From positions 35,479-99,478 of the forward strand of contig DIQC01000089.1 in assembly GCA_002426495.1 (NCBI GenBank): a stretch of 64,000 bases of DNA, in the 5' to 3' direction. Below the pieces are notes generated by a model. It made no database searches, was not told the origin of the DNA, and was given only the letters and a program-made list of their open reading frames with translations. The stretch comes from Thermacetogenium sp. UBA5472. Its GTDB lineage: Bacteria > Bacillota > DSM-12270 > Thermacetogeniales > Thermacetogeniaceae. A program made the position numbers and the translations under genes. Positions 28,163-38,077 of the stretch are shown piece by piece; within the stretch, counting starts at the first letter, position 1, and every line of letters starts with the position of its first letter.

Positions 28163-30832
28163 CTACCTACCACAGCAGCGTTTATATTTTTTGCCGCTTC
28201 CGCAGGGACAGGGATCGTTTCTCCCCACTTTGGGGCCTACCCTTCTCGGTGTCCGCTCTGTTTCCTCACCGCGGTTTTCAACCACATGACTCACTCGCTG
28301 CTCCTGCTCTTGCGGAACCAGGCGCACCTTGTAGAGGTAGCGTACGACATCTTCCTGAATAGTATCGATCATCTCTTGGAACATATTATAGGCTTCGAAT
28401 TTATATTCGACTAATGGGTCCTTTTGGCCGTAAGCTCTCAACCCGATCCCTGTGCGCAGTTGATCCATCGCATCAAGGTGGTCCATCCACTTGCTGTCAA
28501 CAACCCGTAGCAGTATAAAACGCTCTAGATCCCGCATGGCCTCAGAACCTAATTCATCTTCCCTGGCCTGCCAGTGATCCAGCGCTTCATCTATCAACCG
28601 TTCTTGAATATCTTCCCGGGAACCGAGTTCCTGCAGTTCACTGAAAAAAACCGCACCCTCTCTGAGAAAGCTCTGTTCCCCATACTTGATCAAACTCTCT
28701 AAATCCCATTCCTCAGGGTATTTGCCCTCTGCTGTATAACGCTCAACAGCAGCTGCAATAACACCTGTGACCATGTCTTGCAGTGACTCCTGTAAATCTT
28801 CGCCCATCAGAACCCGGCGCCGCTGACTGTAGATAACCTCTCTCTGCTGGTTCATCACATCATCATATTCCAAAACATTTTTACGCATTTCAAAGTTGCG
28901 GTTTTCTACCTTCTTTTGTGCATTTTCAATAGAGCGGGTTACCAGCGAATGCTCTACAGGGATGCTGTCATCCATCCCAATTTTATCCATTATCCCAGAG
29001 ATATTATCTGCACCAAATAGACGCATAAGGTCATCTTCCAGTGAAACATAGAAACGTGAAGAACCGGGATCACCCTGGCGTCCGGCACGGCCCCGCAGCT
29101 GGTTGTCGATCCGCCTGCTCTCATGGCGTTCAGTGCCTATGATATGCAGGCCGCCTAAATCAACTACCTGCTTATGCTCAGCATCTGTCTCGTTTTTGAA
29201 TTTGTCTACTAAACGGCGGTATTCCTCACGAACAGATGCAACCTCCTCAGATGAGGGGGTGCCATATTCAGCCGCTTCCGCCACAACCTCCGGAGCAGAC
29301 CCCTTGCGCAGCGATTCCTCTTTGGCCTGGTATTCAGGATTACCCCCCAGAATTATATCAGTTCCACGTCCGGCCATATTGGTTGCTATCGTCACCATGC
29401 CAATCCTGCCCGCCTGAGAAACAATCGTCGCTTCCTGTTCATGGAACTTTGCATTCAACACCTGATGGGGAATTCCCTGTTTCTTTAATAATTTACTCAG
29501 AACCTCCGATTTCTCGATGGAAATCGTACCTACCAGCACCGGTTGGCAGGTCTCATGACATTGTACTATCTCTTCTACACAGGCAGCAAATTTTCCTTGC
29601 TCTGTTCGATAAATTGCATCAGGAAAGTCATGTCGAATCATGGGTTTATGAGTCGGAATCACTACTACATCCAAACCATATATTTTGCGAAACTCCTCTT
29701 CCTCAGTAGCGGCGGTACCGGTCATCCCAGCCAGTTTATTATACATGCGGAAGTAGTTCTGGAAAGTGATCGTAGCCAGTGTCTGAGACTCTCGCTCGAT
29801 AGTTACCCCTTCTTTGGCTTCAATGGCCTGGTGCAGTCCTTCACTGAAACGCCTGCCTTGCATCAGACGCCCAGTAAACTCGTCTACAATAATAACTTGC
29901 CCGTCCTTGACCACATAGTCCCGGTCACGCTTCATCAAGGCATGAGCGCGCAGCCCCTGATAAACCTGATGCGCCAAATCTAAATTTGCCTCATCGGAAA
30001 GATTATCAACGCCCAAAAGTTTTTCCGCTCTATGGTTTCCCTCTTCGGTCAAAGCAACTGTGTGCAGCTTTTCATCCACCTGATAATCTGTTTCCTTTTG
30101 CAGCTTAGGAATCACCTGCGCCACCCTATAATAAAGGTCGGTCGGTTTATCCGCCTGTCCGGATATGATCAACGGAGTACGTGCCTCATCGATCAAAATA
30201 CTGTCCACCTCATCGACAACAGCAAAGTTGAGCTCACGCTGCACCATCTCAGAGCCCCGCATAGCCATATTGTCCCGTAAATAGTCGAAACCGAACTCAT
30301 TGTTGGTGCCATAAATAACATCAGCATTATAAGCAGCTCTGCGCTCTTGTGCATCCAAGCCGTGGACAATCAAACCCACATCGAGTCCGAGAAAGCGATA
30401 AACACCGCCCATCCATTCGCTGTCCCGTTTGGCCAGGTAGTCATTGACGGTGATGATATGCACCCCTTGGCCAGACAGAGCATTGAGGTAGGTAGGCATT
30501 GTAGCCACCAGTGTCTTTCCTTCACCAGTTTTCATCTCGGCAATTCTTCCCTGGTGCAAAACCATACCACCCATCAGCTGCACATCAAAGGGACGCATTC
30601 CCAACACTCTCAGCGATGCCTCCCGAGCAACCGCAAAGGCTTCAGGCAGCAGATCATCGAGGGTTTCACCATCAGCAAGGCGCTCCTTGAACTCTACAGT
30701 TTTTGCCCGCAAACCCTCATCAGACAAGGCCTTGGCCTCCGGCTCCAGGCCATTAATTACATCAACAGTCTTTTGTAAGCGTCTAACGTCCCGTGCATTA
30801 TCGTCAAATAAGTTTTTTAACGCATTCAACAT
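28163..30832 (-). CDS. secA: SecA, preprotein translocase ATPase
   Basis: An 889-residue SecA motor that drives export through SecYEG. Nucleotide-binding motifs are [11 protein letters not shown] near residue 100 and the DEAD-like [28 protein letters not shown] and [22 protein letters not shown] are typical. The C-terminal zinc-binding SEC-C motif ([13 protein letters not shown]) is intact, consistent with SecB or ribosome/lipid interaction. It lies downstream of hpf, separated by a terminator. Confidence 0.97.
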   Translation of the reverse strand: MLNALKNLFDDNARDVRRLQKTVDVINGLEPEAKALSDEGLRAKTVEFKERLADGETLDDLLPEAFAVAREASLRVLGMRPFDVQLMGGMVLHQGRIAEMKTGEGKTLVATMPTYLNALSGQGVHIITVNDYLAKRDSEWMGGVYRFLGLDVGLIVHGLDAQERRAAYNADVIYGTNNEFGFDYLRDNMAMRGSEMVQRELNFAVVDEVDSILIDEARTPLIISGQADKPTDLYYRVAQVIPKLQKETDYQVDEKLHTVALTEEGNHRAEKLLGVDNLSDEANLDLAHQVYQGLRAHALMKRDRDYVVKDGQVIIVDEFTGRLMQGRRFSEGLHQAIEAKEGVTIERESQTLATITFQNYFRMYNKLAGMTGTAATEEEEFRKIYGLDVVVIPTHKPMIRHDFPDAIYRTEQGKFAACVEEIVQCHETCQPVLVGTISIEKSEVLSKLLKKQGIPHQVLNAKFHEQEATIVSQAGRIGMVTIATNMAGRGTDIILGGNPEYQAKEESLRKGSAPEVVAEAAEYGTPSSEEVASVREEYRRLVDKFKNETDAEHKQVVDLGGLHIIGTERHESRRIDNQLRGRAGRQGDPGSSRFYVSLEDDLMRLFGADNISGIMDKIGMDDSIPVEHSLVTRSIENAQKKVENRNFEMRKNVLEYDDVMNQQREVIYSQRRRVLMGEDLQESLQDMVTGVIAAAVERYTAEGKYPEEWDLESLIKYGEQSFLREGAVFFSELQELGSREDIQERLIDEALDHWQAREDELGSEAMRDLERFILLRVVDSKWMDHLDAMDQLRTGIGLRAYGQKDPLVEYKFEAYNMFQEMIDTIQEDVVRYLYKVRLVPQEQEQRVSHVVENRGEETERTPRRVGPKVGRNDPCPCGSGKKYKRCCGR

Positions 30833-30910
30833 ATCCTATAACACCCTCTTTCTCCCAACCGCTTTCATTTTAACACCTCTGACAACTCCTGACAATACAC
30901 TTAACAATCA

Positions 30911-30941
30911 AACAGGGACCCTTGCCACTAGGGTCCCTGTT
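30911..30941. terminator. Terminator between hpf and secA
   Basis: Perfect 11-bp stem AACAGGGACCC / GGGTCCCTGTT with a 9-nt loop, 44 nt past the hpf stop. Residues after the stem on minus are TTGATTGTT, a moderate T tract. secA therefore probably has its own promoter. Confidence 0.65.
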
Positions 30942-30984
30942 TTACTCTATCATTGGAGCAAGTTGCACTTACTACATTAAAAAC

Positions 30985-31521
30985 CTATACCTCTGGTTCA
31001 ATGAGGCCGTAATTCCCGTCCTTTCTCTTATAAAGGACATTGACTTGTTCTGTTTCGGCGTTACTGAAAACATAAAAGTCATGACCCAGCAAATTCATCT
31101 GTAGAATTGCCTCATCAACCGGCATCGGCTTCATCAAGAAACGCTTTGTTTTCACAACGGTAGCTTCTTCTTCTTTTTTGTTGCTTTCACCCATCTCTGC
31201 GATGAGAGTCTTAAGACCCTGGTTGCGAAACTTTCGGTAGAGCTTAGTGCGGTGTTTACGAATCTGTCTTTCCAGCTTTTCCGACACAGCATCCACTGAC
31301 TCATAAAAGCTCTCTCTGCTCATGTCCTCCCCGCGCAGAATCATACCGCCATCAAGATAAATCGTCACTTCTACCGAATAGTTATCACCAACTGTTGATA
31401 CCGTAACCTGTGCTTCTTGGATGGAATCAAAATACCGGGTTAACCTTGTCAATCTCTTTTCTAGATAACCCTTGAGCGCATCAGTAACCACAGCATTTTT
31501 ACCCCGGATGGTGATTTTCAC
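30985..31521 (-). CDS. hpf: Long-form ribosome hibernation-promoting factor
   Basis: A 178-residue long HPF (YvyD type). The N-terminal YfiA-like domain (residues 1-100, MKITIRGKNAVVTDALKGYL) binds the 30S decoding centre. The C-terminal dimerisation domain (RFLMKPMPVDEAILQMNLLG; DFYVFSNAETEQVNVLYKRK) joins two ribosomes into a 100S particle. The length is typical of Gram-positive HPF. It is monocistronic between two terminators. Confidence 0.95.
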   Translation of the reverse strand: MKITIRGKNAVVTDALKGYLEKRLTRLTRYFDSIQEAQVTVSTVGDNYSVEVTIYLDGGMILRGEDMSRESFYESVDAVSEKLERQIRKHRTKLYRKFRNQGLKTLIAEMGESNKKEEEATVVKTKRFLMKPMPVDEAILQMNLLGHDFYVFSNAETEQVNVLYKRKDGNYGLIEPEV

Positions 31522-31603
31522 CTTACCTCCACCCCCTATATAGAATGTTCTATGCCTTTATATTATTCCCTTATTAGGAGAATAATCCTGCATCTCCAAA
31601 TTG

Positions 31604-31644
31604 TAAAAAAGAAAAGAGCCCCAATCCCATTAATTAAGGGCTCT
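31604..31644 (-). terminator. Terminator of the cold-shock gene
   Basis: On minus, stem AGAGCCC / GGGCTCT with a 16-nt loop, then TTTTCTTTTTT. It starts about 43 nt after the csp stop. Confidence 0.8.
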
Positions 31645-31687
31645 GTAATTACAAACGAAAGATCCATGTAGGAGATCTATAAGGTAT

Positions 31688-31885
31688 CTATAATTTCACA
31701 ACATTAGATGCCTGTGGACCACGAGCTCCTTCGACAATATCAAACTCTACCTGCTGACCCTCTGCTAAGGTTTTGAAACCATCCCCTTGAATTGCCGAAT
31801 AATGAACAAAAACATCGTCACCCTCATCACATTCGATGAAACCATAGCCCTTTTCCTGATTAAACCATTTGACTCTGCCTTGCAT
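31688..31885 (-). CDS. Cold-shock protein (CspA/CspD family)
   Basis: A 65-residue single OB-fold RNA chaperone. RNP1 is KGYGFIECD and RNP2 is VFVHYSAI, both intact. GTVKWFN is replaced by [11 protein letters not shown], within family variation. The ribosome-binding site is TAGGAGGAATGTTCC. A good promoter lies about 70 bp upstream, and a terminator follows, so it is monocistronic. Confidence 0.95.
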   Translation of the reverse strand: MQGRVKWFNQEKGYGFIECDEGDDVFVHYSAIQGDGFKTLAEGQQVEFDIVEGARGPQASNVVKL

Positions 31886-31953
31886 TCTGGAACATTCCTC
31901 CTAAAATAATATCCCCGTGCCTGTCCGAATCTTAGGGTTCACGAAGTGATCAA

Positions 31954-31983
31954 ATAATATCACAATAACATTTCGACTGTCAA
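31954..31983 (-). promoter_or_regulatory. Sigma-A promoter of the cold-shock gene
   Basis: Read on minus: TTGACA (31983-31978), an 18-nt spacer and TATTAT (31959-31954) preceded by TGA, giving an extended -10. The predicted 5' leader is about 65 nt. Confidence 0.6.
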
Positions 31984-32134
31984 TATCGATAAAAATTAGG
32001 AGTGTTGGAACTGCCTATAAAATATAGTGTTATAATTTACCATATACGACAATAGCTCAAAATGTGCAAGTAAAAGCCGTGAATCTAGGCTGCCGAAAAA
32101 ATCTACCATTATTTACAGCTATTACCTCATTACC

Positions 32135-32208
32135 TGTGGATAATGTGGATAAGTCTGTTCATAACCTGCATTTGAAGGATAATCAGGTGTGGATGAAGCT
32201 GTGGATTT
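32135..32208 (-). other. DnaA-box cluster
   Basis: Two perfect DnaA boxes TTATCCACA (seen on plus as TGTGGATAA) sit head to tail without spacing at 32135-32143 and 32144-32152. A one-mismatch box (TGTGGATGA) is at 32188-32196 and a two-mismatch box (TGTGGATTT) at 32200-32208. All have the same orientation. They lie in an intergenic region of about 490 bp (31886-32374) between csp and the Na/Pi symporter that holds no convincing gene. It could be a DnaA-titration or regulatory site; there is no dnaA or AT-rich unwinding element of an origin here. Confidence 0.6.
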
Positions 32209-32374
32209 GTAGATGCATGTCATATCCTGCTAGATATGTCTGGACTTTTGTCGTAATTTATTTCATTAAAAAATACCAAATGCGGCAAGAATGATTAAAT
32301 AAGAGTTCAATACAAAGTAAAGTATTGTCACTCTTAGTTAATAGTTCACTTATGACTTAGTTGGCGTTAGTCAT

Positions 32375-33979
32375 TTAAAAATATTCCAGTACTACTTCAG
32401 CGATATTATTGGAATGATCTGCAATGCGCTCAAGATTGCTGATGATATCAAGGAAAATTACACCTGATATTGGATAACAAACACCCTTATTTAAGCGTTC
32501 CAAATGACTCTGCCGCAAATCCTTTTCCATCTGATCGATAAGCTTCTCAGTCTGTACCACCATACTGGCTTTTTCCTTGCTTTCCTCCTGCAGTGCATCC
32601 AAAGCATTCTTAAAGACCCCGGACACTAAAAGATACATTTCATCCAATTCCTTGACAGCGAAATCACTAATAGGAAGATTTTCTTCAATCCTGAGCTGAG
32701 CTAATTCCGCAATATTCTCTGCATGATCCCCAACCCTTTCAATATCTTTTACAGCATTCAAAAGACCTGTATGCCTCCCAGAGAGGGTTGGTGAAAGTCC
32801 CTTCTGCGATAAATTGGCCAGATATACAGTGATTTCTCTTTCTAATTCATCTACAATTTTTTCATCCTTTTGGGTTGCTTCCAGGAGTTTTTCATCTTTC
32901 TTATAAAATCCATCCACAGCTGATACCAGGCTTCTATTTGCTATAGTGGCCATCCTGATAATTTCTTTTTTAGACAGAGATAAAGCAACAGCAGGGTTAC
33001 TAAACGTCCGTTCATCCAGATATATAGGCCCTTTCTCCTCTATTTTGACTGTTCCGGGTAGAATCTTTTCAACCATTTTGGCATAAATGCCCACAAAGGG
33101 CAGGAACAAACAGGTATTAAGAACATTAAACGAGGTATGGGCATTAGCGATTAACCTGGCCGGCTGGTCAGGGGAAATAAGATAAACAAATTCTTTAAAA
33201 AATGGAAGCAGTAGTATAAAAATTAGCGTGCCAACAACATTAAACATCACATGAGCAAGGGCAGTCCTCCTGGCGTTCAGGTTTGTCCCTATGCTGGCCA
33301 ATAGAGAGGTAATGCAGGTTCCAATGTTGTCACCAAAAAGCACAGGAATAGCCGCATCAAAGGTGATAATACCCTGAGTGGCTAAAGCGATCAGTATACC
33401 GATAGTAGCTGAACTGCTTTGAATGAGACATGTAGTAAGAATACCCACTAGTACACCAAGCAATGGGTTATAAGTAAAGCTGGCAATGAATTCTATAAAG
33501 ACAGGACTGTCTTTCAAAGGCCCTACAGAACTGGTCATTACATCAAGTCCGAGAAAAAGGATGCCGAGTCCTAAAATGAACTGGCCTATGTAGTGGTAAA
33601 CCCGTTTTTTACTGAAAAAATTGAGACAAAATCCTATTGTGATTATCAAAAATATATAATCTGTCAATTGGAAAGCAATTAATTGAGCAGTGATCGTTGT
33701 GCCTATATTTGCTCCCATAATCACACCAATCGCCTGTTTGAGTGTCATTAAACCGGCGTTGACAAAGCTGACCACCAACACTGTTGTAGCGCTGCTACTT
33801 TGAATGGCGGCAGTGGTAAAGGCCCCCAATAAAACTGCGATAACTGGATACCTGGTTACCCGCTCCAGCACTTTACGGATCTTGTCACCGGCAACCTTTT
33901 GCAGGCCATCTCCCATACTTTTCATACCATAAAGGAATAAAGCCAGCCCGCCGAATAGACCAATTATAATATTAAACAA
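32375..33979 (-). CDS. Na+/phosphate symporter with C-terminal PhoU-like domain
   Basis: A 534-residue NptA/PNaS-family protein. The duplicated transport signature is clear: GAFTTAAIQSSSATTVLVVS near residue 55 and TTCLIQSSSATIGILIALA near residue 185. About eight to nine membrane helices fill residues 1-310. Residues 340-530 are an alpha-helical PhoU-like domain (DIERVGDHAENIAELAQ; SNLERIADHSNNIAEVVLE). It imports phosphate with sodium, or may be a general sodium-coupled anion carrier. It is monocistronic and divergent from a DUF3243 gene. Confidence 0.93.
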   Translation of the reverse strand: MFNIIIGLFGGLALFLYGMKSMGDGLQKVAGDKIRKVLERVTRYPVIAVLLGAFTTAAIQSSSATTVLVVSFVNAGLMTLKQAIGVIMGANIGTTITAQLIAFQLTDYIFLIITIGFCLNFFSKKRVYHYIGQFILGLGILFLGLDVMTSSVGPLKDSPVFIEFIASFTYNPLLGVLVGILTTCLIQSSSATIGILIALATQGIITFDAAIPVLFGDNIGTCITSLLASIGTNLNARRTALAHVMFNVVGTLIFILLLPFFKEFVYLISPDQPARLIANAHTSFNVLNTCLFLPFVGIYAKMVEKILPGTVKIEEKGPIYLDERTFSNPAVALSLSKKEIIRMATIANRSLVSAVDGFYKKDEKLLEATQKDEKIVDELEREITVYLANLSQKGLSPTLSGRHTGLLNAVKDIERVGDHAENIAELAQLRIEENLPISDFAVKELDEMYLLVSGVFKNALDALQEESKEKASMVVQTEKLIDQMEKDLRQSHLERLNKGVCYPISGVIFLDIISNLERIADHSNNIAEVVLEYF

Positions 33980-34160
33980 TTACAGCCACCTCTTCGCCTT
34001 CGCCAAAATTAACCCCTAATTCATTTTCGACAAACTTTTTTCTTTCCCTTCAAGAAAAAATACATATCGCTGTTTTATTTTGGTTGTATTCCGTATATTA
34101 TCGAACAAAGCTGAAAAACTAAGAAGTGAAAATATACTGCACTTACTAAGGAGGATTATT

Positions 34161-34412
34161 ATGGACATAAAAACTTTCGATCAATGGCTTGATACCCTAT
34201 CTACAGCTCTATCGGCCGGTCAACAAGCAGGACTCTCTCAAGCGCAGATCGAGAATTCAGCAAAAATGCTGGGGGATTATCTGTACTCAAATGTAGTTCC
34301 AGATGCCCCAGAAAATGAAGTTATCAAAGCCCTGTGGGAAAACGGCAGTGAGCAGGAGAGACAAAGCCTGGCAAATATGATGGTAAAAATGGTAGAATCT
34401 CATCAACAATAA
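34161..34412 (+). CDS. DUF3243 family protein (YmfJ-like)
   Basis: An 83-residue helical protein matching DUF3243: FDQWLDTLSTALSAGQQAGL, ENSAKMLGDYLYSNVVPD and ERQSLANMMVKMVE align with Bacillus YmfJ. The start at ATG 34161 is fixed by AAGGAGG seven nucleotides upstream; a longer frame exists but is not supported. Function is unknown. A GC-rich hairpin follows 37 nt after the stop. Confidence 0.8.
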   Translation: MDIKTFDQWLDTLSTALSAGQQAGLSQAQIENSAKMLGDYLYSNVVPDAPENEVIKALWENGSEQERQSLANMMVKMVESHQQ

Positions 34413-34448
34413 TTCCCAGCCCCTTTATAAAACCTTTCTTATACAATA

Positions 34449-34473
34449 GGCCCCCTATACTATTTTGGGGGCC
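34449..34473. terminator. Hairpin between convergent DUF3243 and kinase genes
   Basis: Perfect 7-bp stem GGCCCCC / GGGGGCC with an 11-nt loop, without a good T tract on either strand. Its position between convergent genes suggests a shared weak terminator. Confidence 0.45.
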
Positions 34474-34525
34474 GTAATCGATTCCTTTATATATATGGTA
34501 GGTATTTTCGATGAAAAAGGGGATA

Positions 34526-36724
34526 TTAATTCTCACCTCTGGCTTTGTCCTGTAGCTCCATCTCTATCTCGGCATCTTGATACCAAGGATATCTACCCCT
34601 GATATAAAGTGCACCAATCTTTTCAGAATCGTCACAGATAAGATAGTGCACTTCACGCAGCAGTTCTGACCCTGTATAGGGCTTTGCTAAAAAGCGATAT
34701 TCCTGCTGCTGCGCTTTGCTTATACCTGTCCTGGTTTCGGGATATCCGCTCACCAAGAGCACTTTCAGTTCTGGCTTTCTTTCCTGGAGCTTCCAGACAA
34801 GATCAACACCCCTTTCATCAGGCAATATAAGATCACTTACCACTAGGTCAAAATCGCCCTTATTGCGCTCAAAAAGATCTAATGCTTCGCTTGCTTTCCT
34901 GCACATAGATACGGCATACCCGTTTTCCAACAGCACTTTCCCTGTCAAAGTCATCACATCTTGGTCATCCTCAACCAGAAGGATCTTTTCCCCTTTCCCA
35001 CAGAAACGTTCCGTATCTGCACTTTGTATCCTAGACAGGGGCATGTAGGAGATGTCGTTTGCCGCTGGAAGATATATATTAAAAGTACTGCCCTCTCCCG
35101 GCTCACTCTGCACATCAATCCAACCTCTGTGCGCCTCAATGATACTATAGGCCACCGCCAATCCGAGCCCTGTACCCTTTCCCGGCTCCTTAGTTGTAAA
35201 CAAGGGCTTAAATATCTGCGAAATGATACTGTCAGCGATGCCTGTGCCGGTATCGCTGATAGCTACACAGACAACTTGATGGGAGGGATCCTCCTCCTCG
35301 ATTACGACATTTTTTGTCTTGATAGTAATAGTGCCCCCCAGAGGCATGGCATCCCTGGCATTCAGTATCAGGTTAATGATCACCTGTTCTATATTAGCTG
35401 CATCTGCATTGATCATCCAAAGATCTTCAGCAAGTTCAAAATGAACTGTCACATCCTCTCCGATCATCTGACTGAACACTTTACGTAGTTCCCTCAGGTT
35501 CTGATTGATGTCTACAGGCTCTCTTGACTGCTCTTTCTGCGTGGTTAACAGCATCAACTGGCGGTTTATCTGAGATGCTTTCTCAACAGCCTTACCTATC
35601 TTAGAGCGCATAAAATTCAATGAATCATCCCTGATATAGAGATCTAATGATGCTTGAATAACGGTTAGTTGGTTGTTTATTTCATGTGCTAACCCACTAG
35701 CAAGCTGCCCAATAGCCTCCATCTTCTGTGCACAATAAAGCTGTTGGTGAACAGTCTCTTGAGCCCTCTTGTGATCAGTAATATCACAAAAAGTCCCTAA
35801 GATAACCAGCTTGTCCTTAATTATAGCAGCCCCGTAGCTGAAACTAATCCATTTTTGCTGCCCCCCCCTGGACAGGATTTCTATTTCCCTTCTTGTCAAA
35901 TCTATTTGATCTCCTACTGCATCTCTCTGTAAAGAATCCCGGTAATCGGGGTGAACAAGTTCCCATAGATTCATCTTTAATAAGTCGTCCTCGCTGTATC
36001 CAGTGATTTTTTCCGCTTCTGTATTCGCATAGCATATTCTGTCACCCTGAATAATACAAATCCCACAAGAGGCATTCTCCGTAAGCACACGAAACTTCTC
36101 TTCACTATCCCGCAAGGCCTGTTCCGTTTTTTTGTGTTGGACAGTTTCGACCATCTCCCACCGGCCGTCTCTTTTTAATAGAGCAAACTGATGGCTGTTG
36201 ACCACATCAATAACATCGGACGCCCTGCAGCGGGGGAGAGCAAAGGAACACAAGATAATCATCTGCTGTTGTTCGCTCATCTCGTTGAGAACAGCTTCAT
36301 ATTCCATAAAACTCACCCAATCCTTCTGTTCTAACCATGCCGTATCGCCTGATACCCGCAAGCCATCATATCCCTGAGAGATGGCATACTCCATTTTCAT
36401 AATCCAGTCATTGAACAAACTTTGCAAATGCAACTTCCCATCGCGGCAGTACCATTCGGTGTACGGAACAATCTCTATCTGGCCATTAGCAAGATAATGA
36501 TCAAAATTGGGAATAACACTAGCCGCTGCTCCCCTTACCTCCTGTTCATCAAGAGGGTCTGATGCAACCCACACACAAAACTCATTGCTCTCCAGGCCTG
36601 CTGTGAAATATGGCATAAGCATGGCTAACAAATCCTGCCTTGTCTGGTAAAAATTGCAGAAGTGAGTGCCCCACGGAACATCGCCGATAATGTCTATACC
36701 AGACCTTCTGAGATTCCTTCTCAT
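34526..36724 (-). CDS. Hybrid histidine kinase: MEDS-PAS-HisKA-HATPase-REC
   Basis: A 732-residue cytosolic sensor kinase. Residues ~10-200 match the MEDS (DcmR-type) sensory domain (GDVPWGTHFCNFYQTRQDLL; FCVWVASDPLDEQEVR; YDGLRVSGDTAWL). A PAS domain follows (FRVLTENASCGICIIQ). The phospho-acceptor His is in SGLAHEINNQLT. The ATPase core has VIINLILNARDAM and GTGIADSI...GKGTGLGLAVAYSI. A receiver domain closes it (ILLVEDDQDVMTL; VVSDLILPDERG). No membrane segment is visible. No response-regulator gene is adjacent, so the output partner is unknown. Confidence 0.9.
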   Translation of the reverse strand: MRRNLRRSGIDIIGDVPWGTHFCNFYQTRQDLLAMLMPYFTAGLESNEFCVWVASDPLDEQEVRGAAASVIPNFDHYLANGQIEIVPYTEWYCRDGKLHLQSLFNDWIMKMEYAISQGYDGLRVSGDTAWLEQKDWVSFMEYEAVLNEMSEQQQMIILCSFALPRCRASDVIDVVNSHQFALLKRDGRWEMVETVQHKKTEQALRDSEEKFRVLTENASCGICIIQGDRICYANTEAEKITGYSEDDLLKMNLWELVHPDYRDSLQRDAVGDQIDLTRREIEILSRGGQQKWISFSYGAAIIKDKLVILGTFCDITDHKRAQETVHQQLYCAQKMEAIGQLASGLAHEINNQLTVIQASLDLYIRDDSLNFMRSKIGKAVEKASQINRQLMLLTTQKEQSREPVDINQNLRELRKVFSQMIGEDVTVHFELAEDLWMINADAANIEQVIINLILNARDAMPLGGTITIKTKNVVIEEEDPSHQVVCVAISDTGTGIADSIISQIFKPLFTTKEPGKGTGLGLAVAYSIIEAHRGWIDVQSEPGEGSTFNIYLPAANDISYMPLSRIQSADTERFCGKGEKILLVEDDQDVMTLTGKVLLENGYAVSMCRKASEALDLFERNKGDFDLVVSDLILPDERGVDLVWKLQERKPELKVLLVSGYPETRTGISKAQQQEYRFLAKPYTGSELLREVHYLICDDSEKIGALYIRGRYPWYQDAEIEMELQDKARGEN

Positions 36725-37133
36725 CCAATGCTCCCCCTTATTCTGTTGATAAAACCATACGATCCTCCCAATTGATTATTATAACTCCGATTAAAAACCC
36801 TACCCCTATATACAGTAAATACATATATTCTCTTTGGCTTCCAAAATTACCTCTGATGAAAATAATTGAAATCAGTCGAATTTTGATCAAATATTGCGTT
36901 TATTCGGTATTTTCTTTGCCATATTAAGTATATTATCTCTTTCCTCTGGATTACCATATAATGATAGGCAACAGGAATAATCATTAGTTTTTGTTATAAC
37001 AGAGCAGGGATGAACAGTGGAGGAGACTAAGCTCTGACAGCAGACGCCATCAAATATTATGGGATCAAAAATGACTTCCATACTATACTGGAAGTCATTA
37101 AAGCAAGCGTCTGACAATTATAAGCTTTTTAGA
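36725..37133. other. 409-bp intergenic region upstream of the hybrid kinase
   Basis: An AT-rich stretch holding the kinase promoter region and, at its right end, the terminator of the NifX-like gene. A minus-strand frame of 76 codons runs into that terminator, has no ribosome-binding site and is not accepted as a gene. Nothing else was recognised. Confidence 0.6.
37066..37099 (-). terminator. Terminator of the NifX-like gene
   Basis: Perfect 11-bp stem AATGACTTCCA / TGGAAGTCATT with an 8-nt loop; on minus it is followed by TTTTTGATC. Confidence 0.8.
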
Positions 37134-37502
37134 TTAACAACCATGTCCATGGTGGTCATGATCTCCACAGCCGCAGATCCCTATATTTGCAGTTTCCAAA
37201 GTGCCATTCAGGTAATCAGATGCAACTTTCGCTGCCTCTCCCGAAGCTCCTGTCAGTACTTCAAACCCCATAGCCTGTAGAGCTTTGATCATCGGTTGTC
37301 CGATACCTCCGGTGATTACAACATCGACACCTTGAGACTTCAAAAGTCCGGCAAGACCCTCATGGTTATGGCAGAGGTCTTCGTTAGAGACAATTTTGCT
37401 GCCTGCAACCTTGTTCCCTTCTGCCTCGAAAATGATAAACTCCTTGCTCTGGCCGAAATGTGGGTTAACCATACCCTCTTTATAGGGAATAGCAATTTTC
37501 AT
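37134..37502 (-). CDS. NifX/NifB-C-terminal-like (dinitrogenase FeMo-cofactor binding fold) protein
   Basis: A 122-residue protein of the MTH1175/NifX-like fold: KIAIPYKEGMVNPHFGQSKEF, GVDVVITGGIGQPMIKALQ and GFEVLTGASGEAAKVASDYL. It ends in a metal-binding tail of Cys, His and Asp (CGCGDHDHHGHGC). No nif structural gene is nearby, so it probably belongs to the non-nitrogenase branch that handles iron-sulfur or molybdenum metal centres. The DUF134 gene 38 nt upstream is a frequent neighbour. Confidence 0.88.
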   Translation of the reverse strand: MKIAIPYKEGMVNPHFGQSKEFIIFEAEGNKVAGSKIVSNEDLCHNHEGLAGLLKSQGVDVVITGGIGQPMIKALQAMGFEVLTGASGEAAKVASDYLNGTLETANIGICGCGDHDHHGHGC

Positions 37503-37540
37503 TTCTTTTACCTCCTTATGTAAATGATTGCTAAGCCACG

Positions 37541-38077
37541 CTATTGATCTTCATTCTGTTGTGAATCGTCAGGTTTTTCCTTATCTTCAGTTGAAACGCT
37601 GCTATCTTGCTGCCGGCAGCTTCCCTTTACAGCAGGCTGCCTCCCGAAACTATGTCTTCTATGGGAATGAATACCTTGCACAGGTTTTTTACCACATCCG
37701 GGGCAGCACAGTTCTCTCTCCTCTTGCTCTCCATAACGGGACGCGGTAAATCTACTGCCACAAGTACACTTAAACAATCTTTCTGAAGACATGACATACT
37801 CTCCACCCTCAATGCGGAGGGCATTTCCTTTGACAAACGCTTCAGCAATTTTAGACCTGGCAGAATATAGAATGCGTTGAAAGGTAGTTCGGGCGATACC
37901 CATCCGTTCCGCACACTGCACCTGTTCCAATCTATCCAGATCCTTCAGGCGAAGGGCTTCAAATTCTTCCACAGAAAGAGCAATTTCATCCAGTTCCCGA
38001 AGAGGAATACCGGCAGGCTTGTAATATGTTGCCGGGGGTAAAAACTCTACCCGGCATTTTCTCCTTTTTCTCGGCAT
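37541..38077 (-). CDS. DUF134 helix-turn-helix protein with zinc-ribbon-like tail
   Basis: A 178-residue protein. Residues 1-100 match DUF134 (MPRKRRKCRVEFLPPATYYK; IALSVEEFEALRLKDLDRLE; MGIARTTFQRILYSARSKIA), an HTH regulator family. A Cys-rich segment follows (CTCGSRFTA...LCCPGCG), then a polar, probably disordered tail of about 45 residues. It precedes the NifX-like gene in the same direction, so it may regulate it or share its metal. Confidence 0.85.
   Translation of the reverse strand: MPRKRRKCRVEFLPPATYYKPAGIPLRELDEIALSVEEFEALRLKDLDRLEQVQCAERMGIARTTFQRILYSARSKIAEAFVKGNALRIEGGEYVMSSERLFKCTCGSRFTASRYGEQEERELCCPGCGKKPVQGIHSHRRHSFGRQPAVKGSCRQQDSSVSTEDKEKPDDSQQNEDQ

Noticed and set aside
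32135..32208. Chromosomal replication origin
   Set aside because: No dnaA, dnaN, rpmH or gyr genes and no AT-rich unwinding element accompany the DnaA boxes.
32064..32294. 76-codon plus-strand frame through the DnaA-box cluster
   Set aside because: No ribosome-binding site, no domain, and its codons are largely the DnaA boxes.
36887..37117. 76-codon minus-strand frame upstream of the hybrid kinase
   Set aside because: Its start lies beyond and its codons include the NifX-like gene's terminator; no ribosome-binding site.
37134..38077. Nitrogenase gene cluster
   Set aside because: Only a NifX-like fold protein and DUF134 are present; no nifHDK, nifE/N or nifB radical-SAM gene is in the window.
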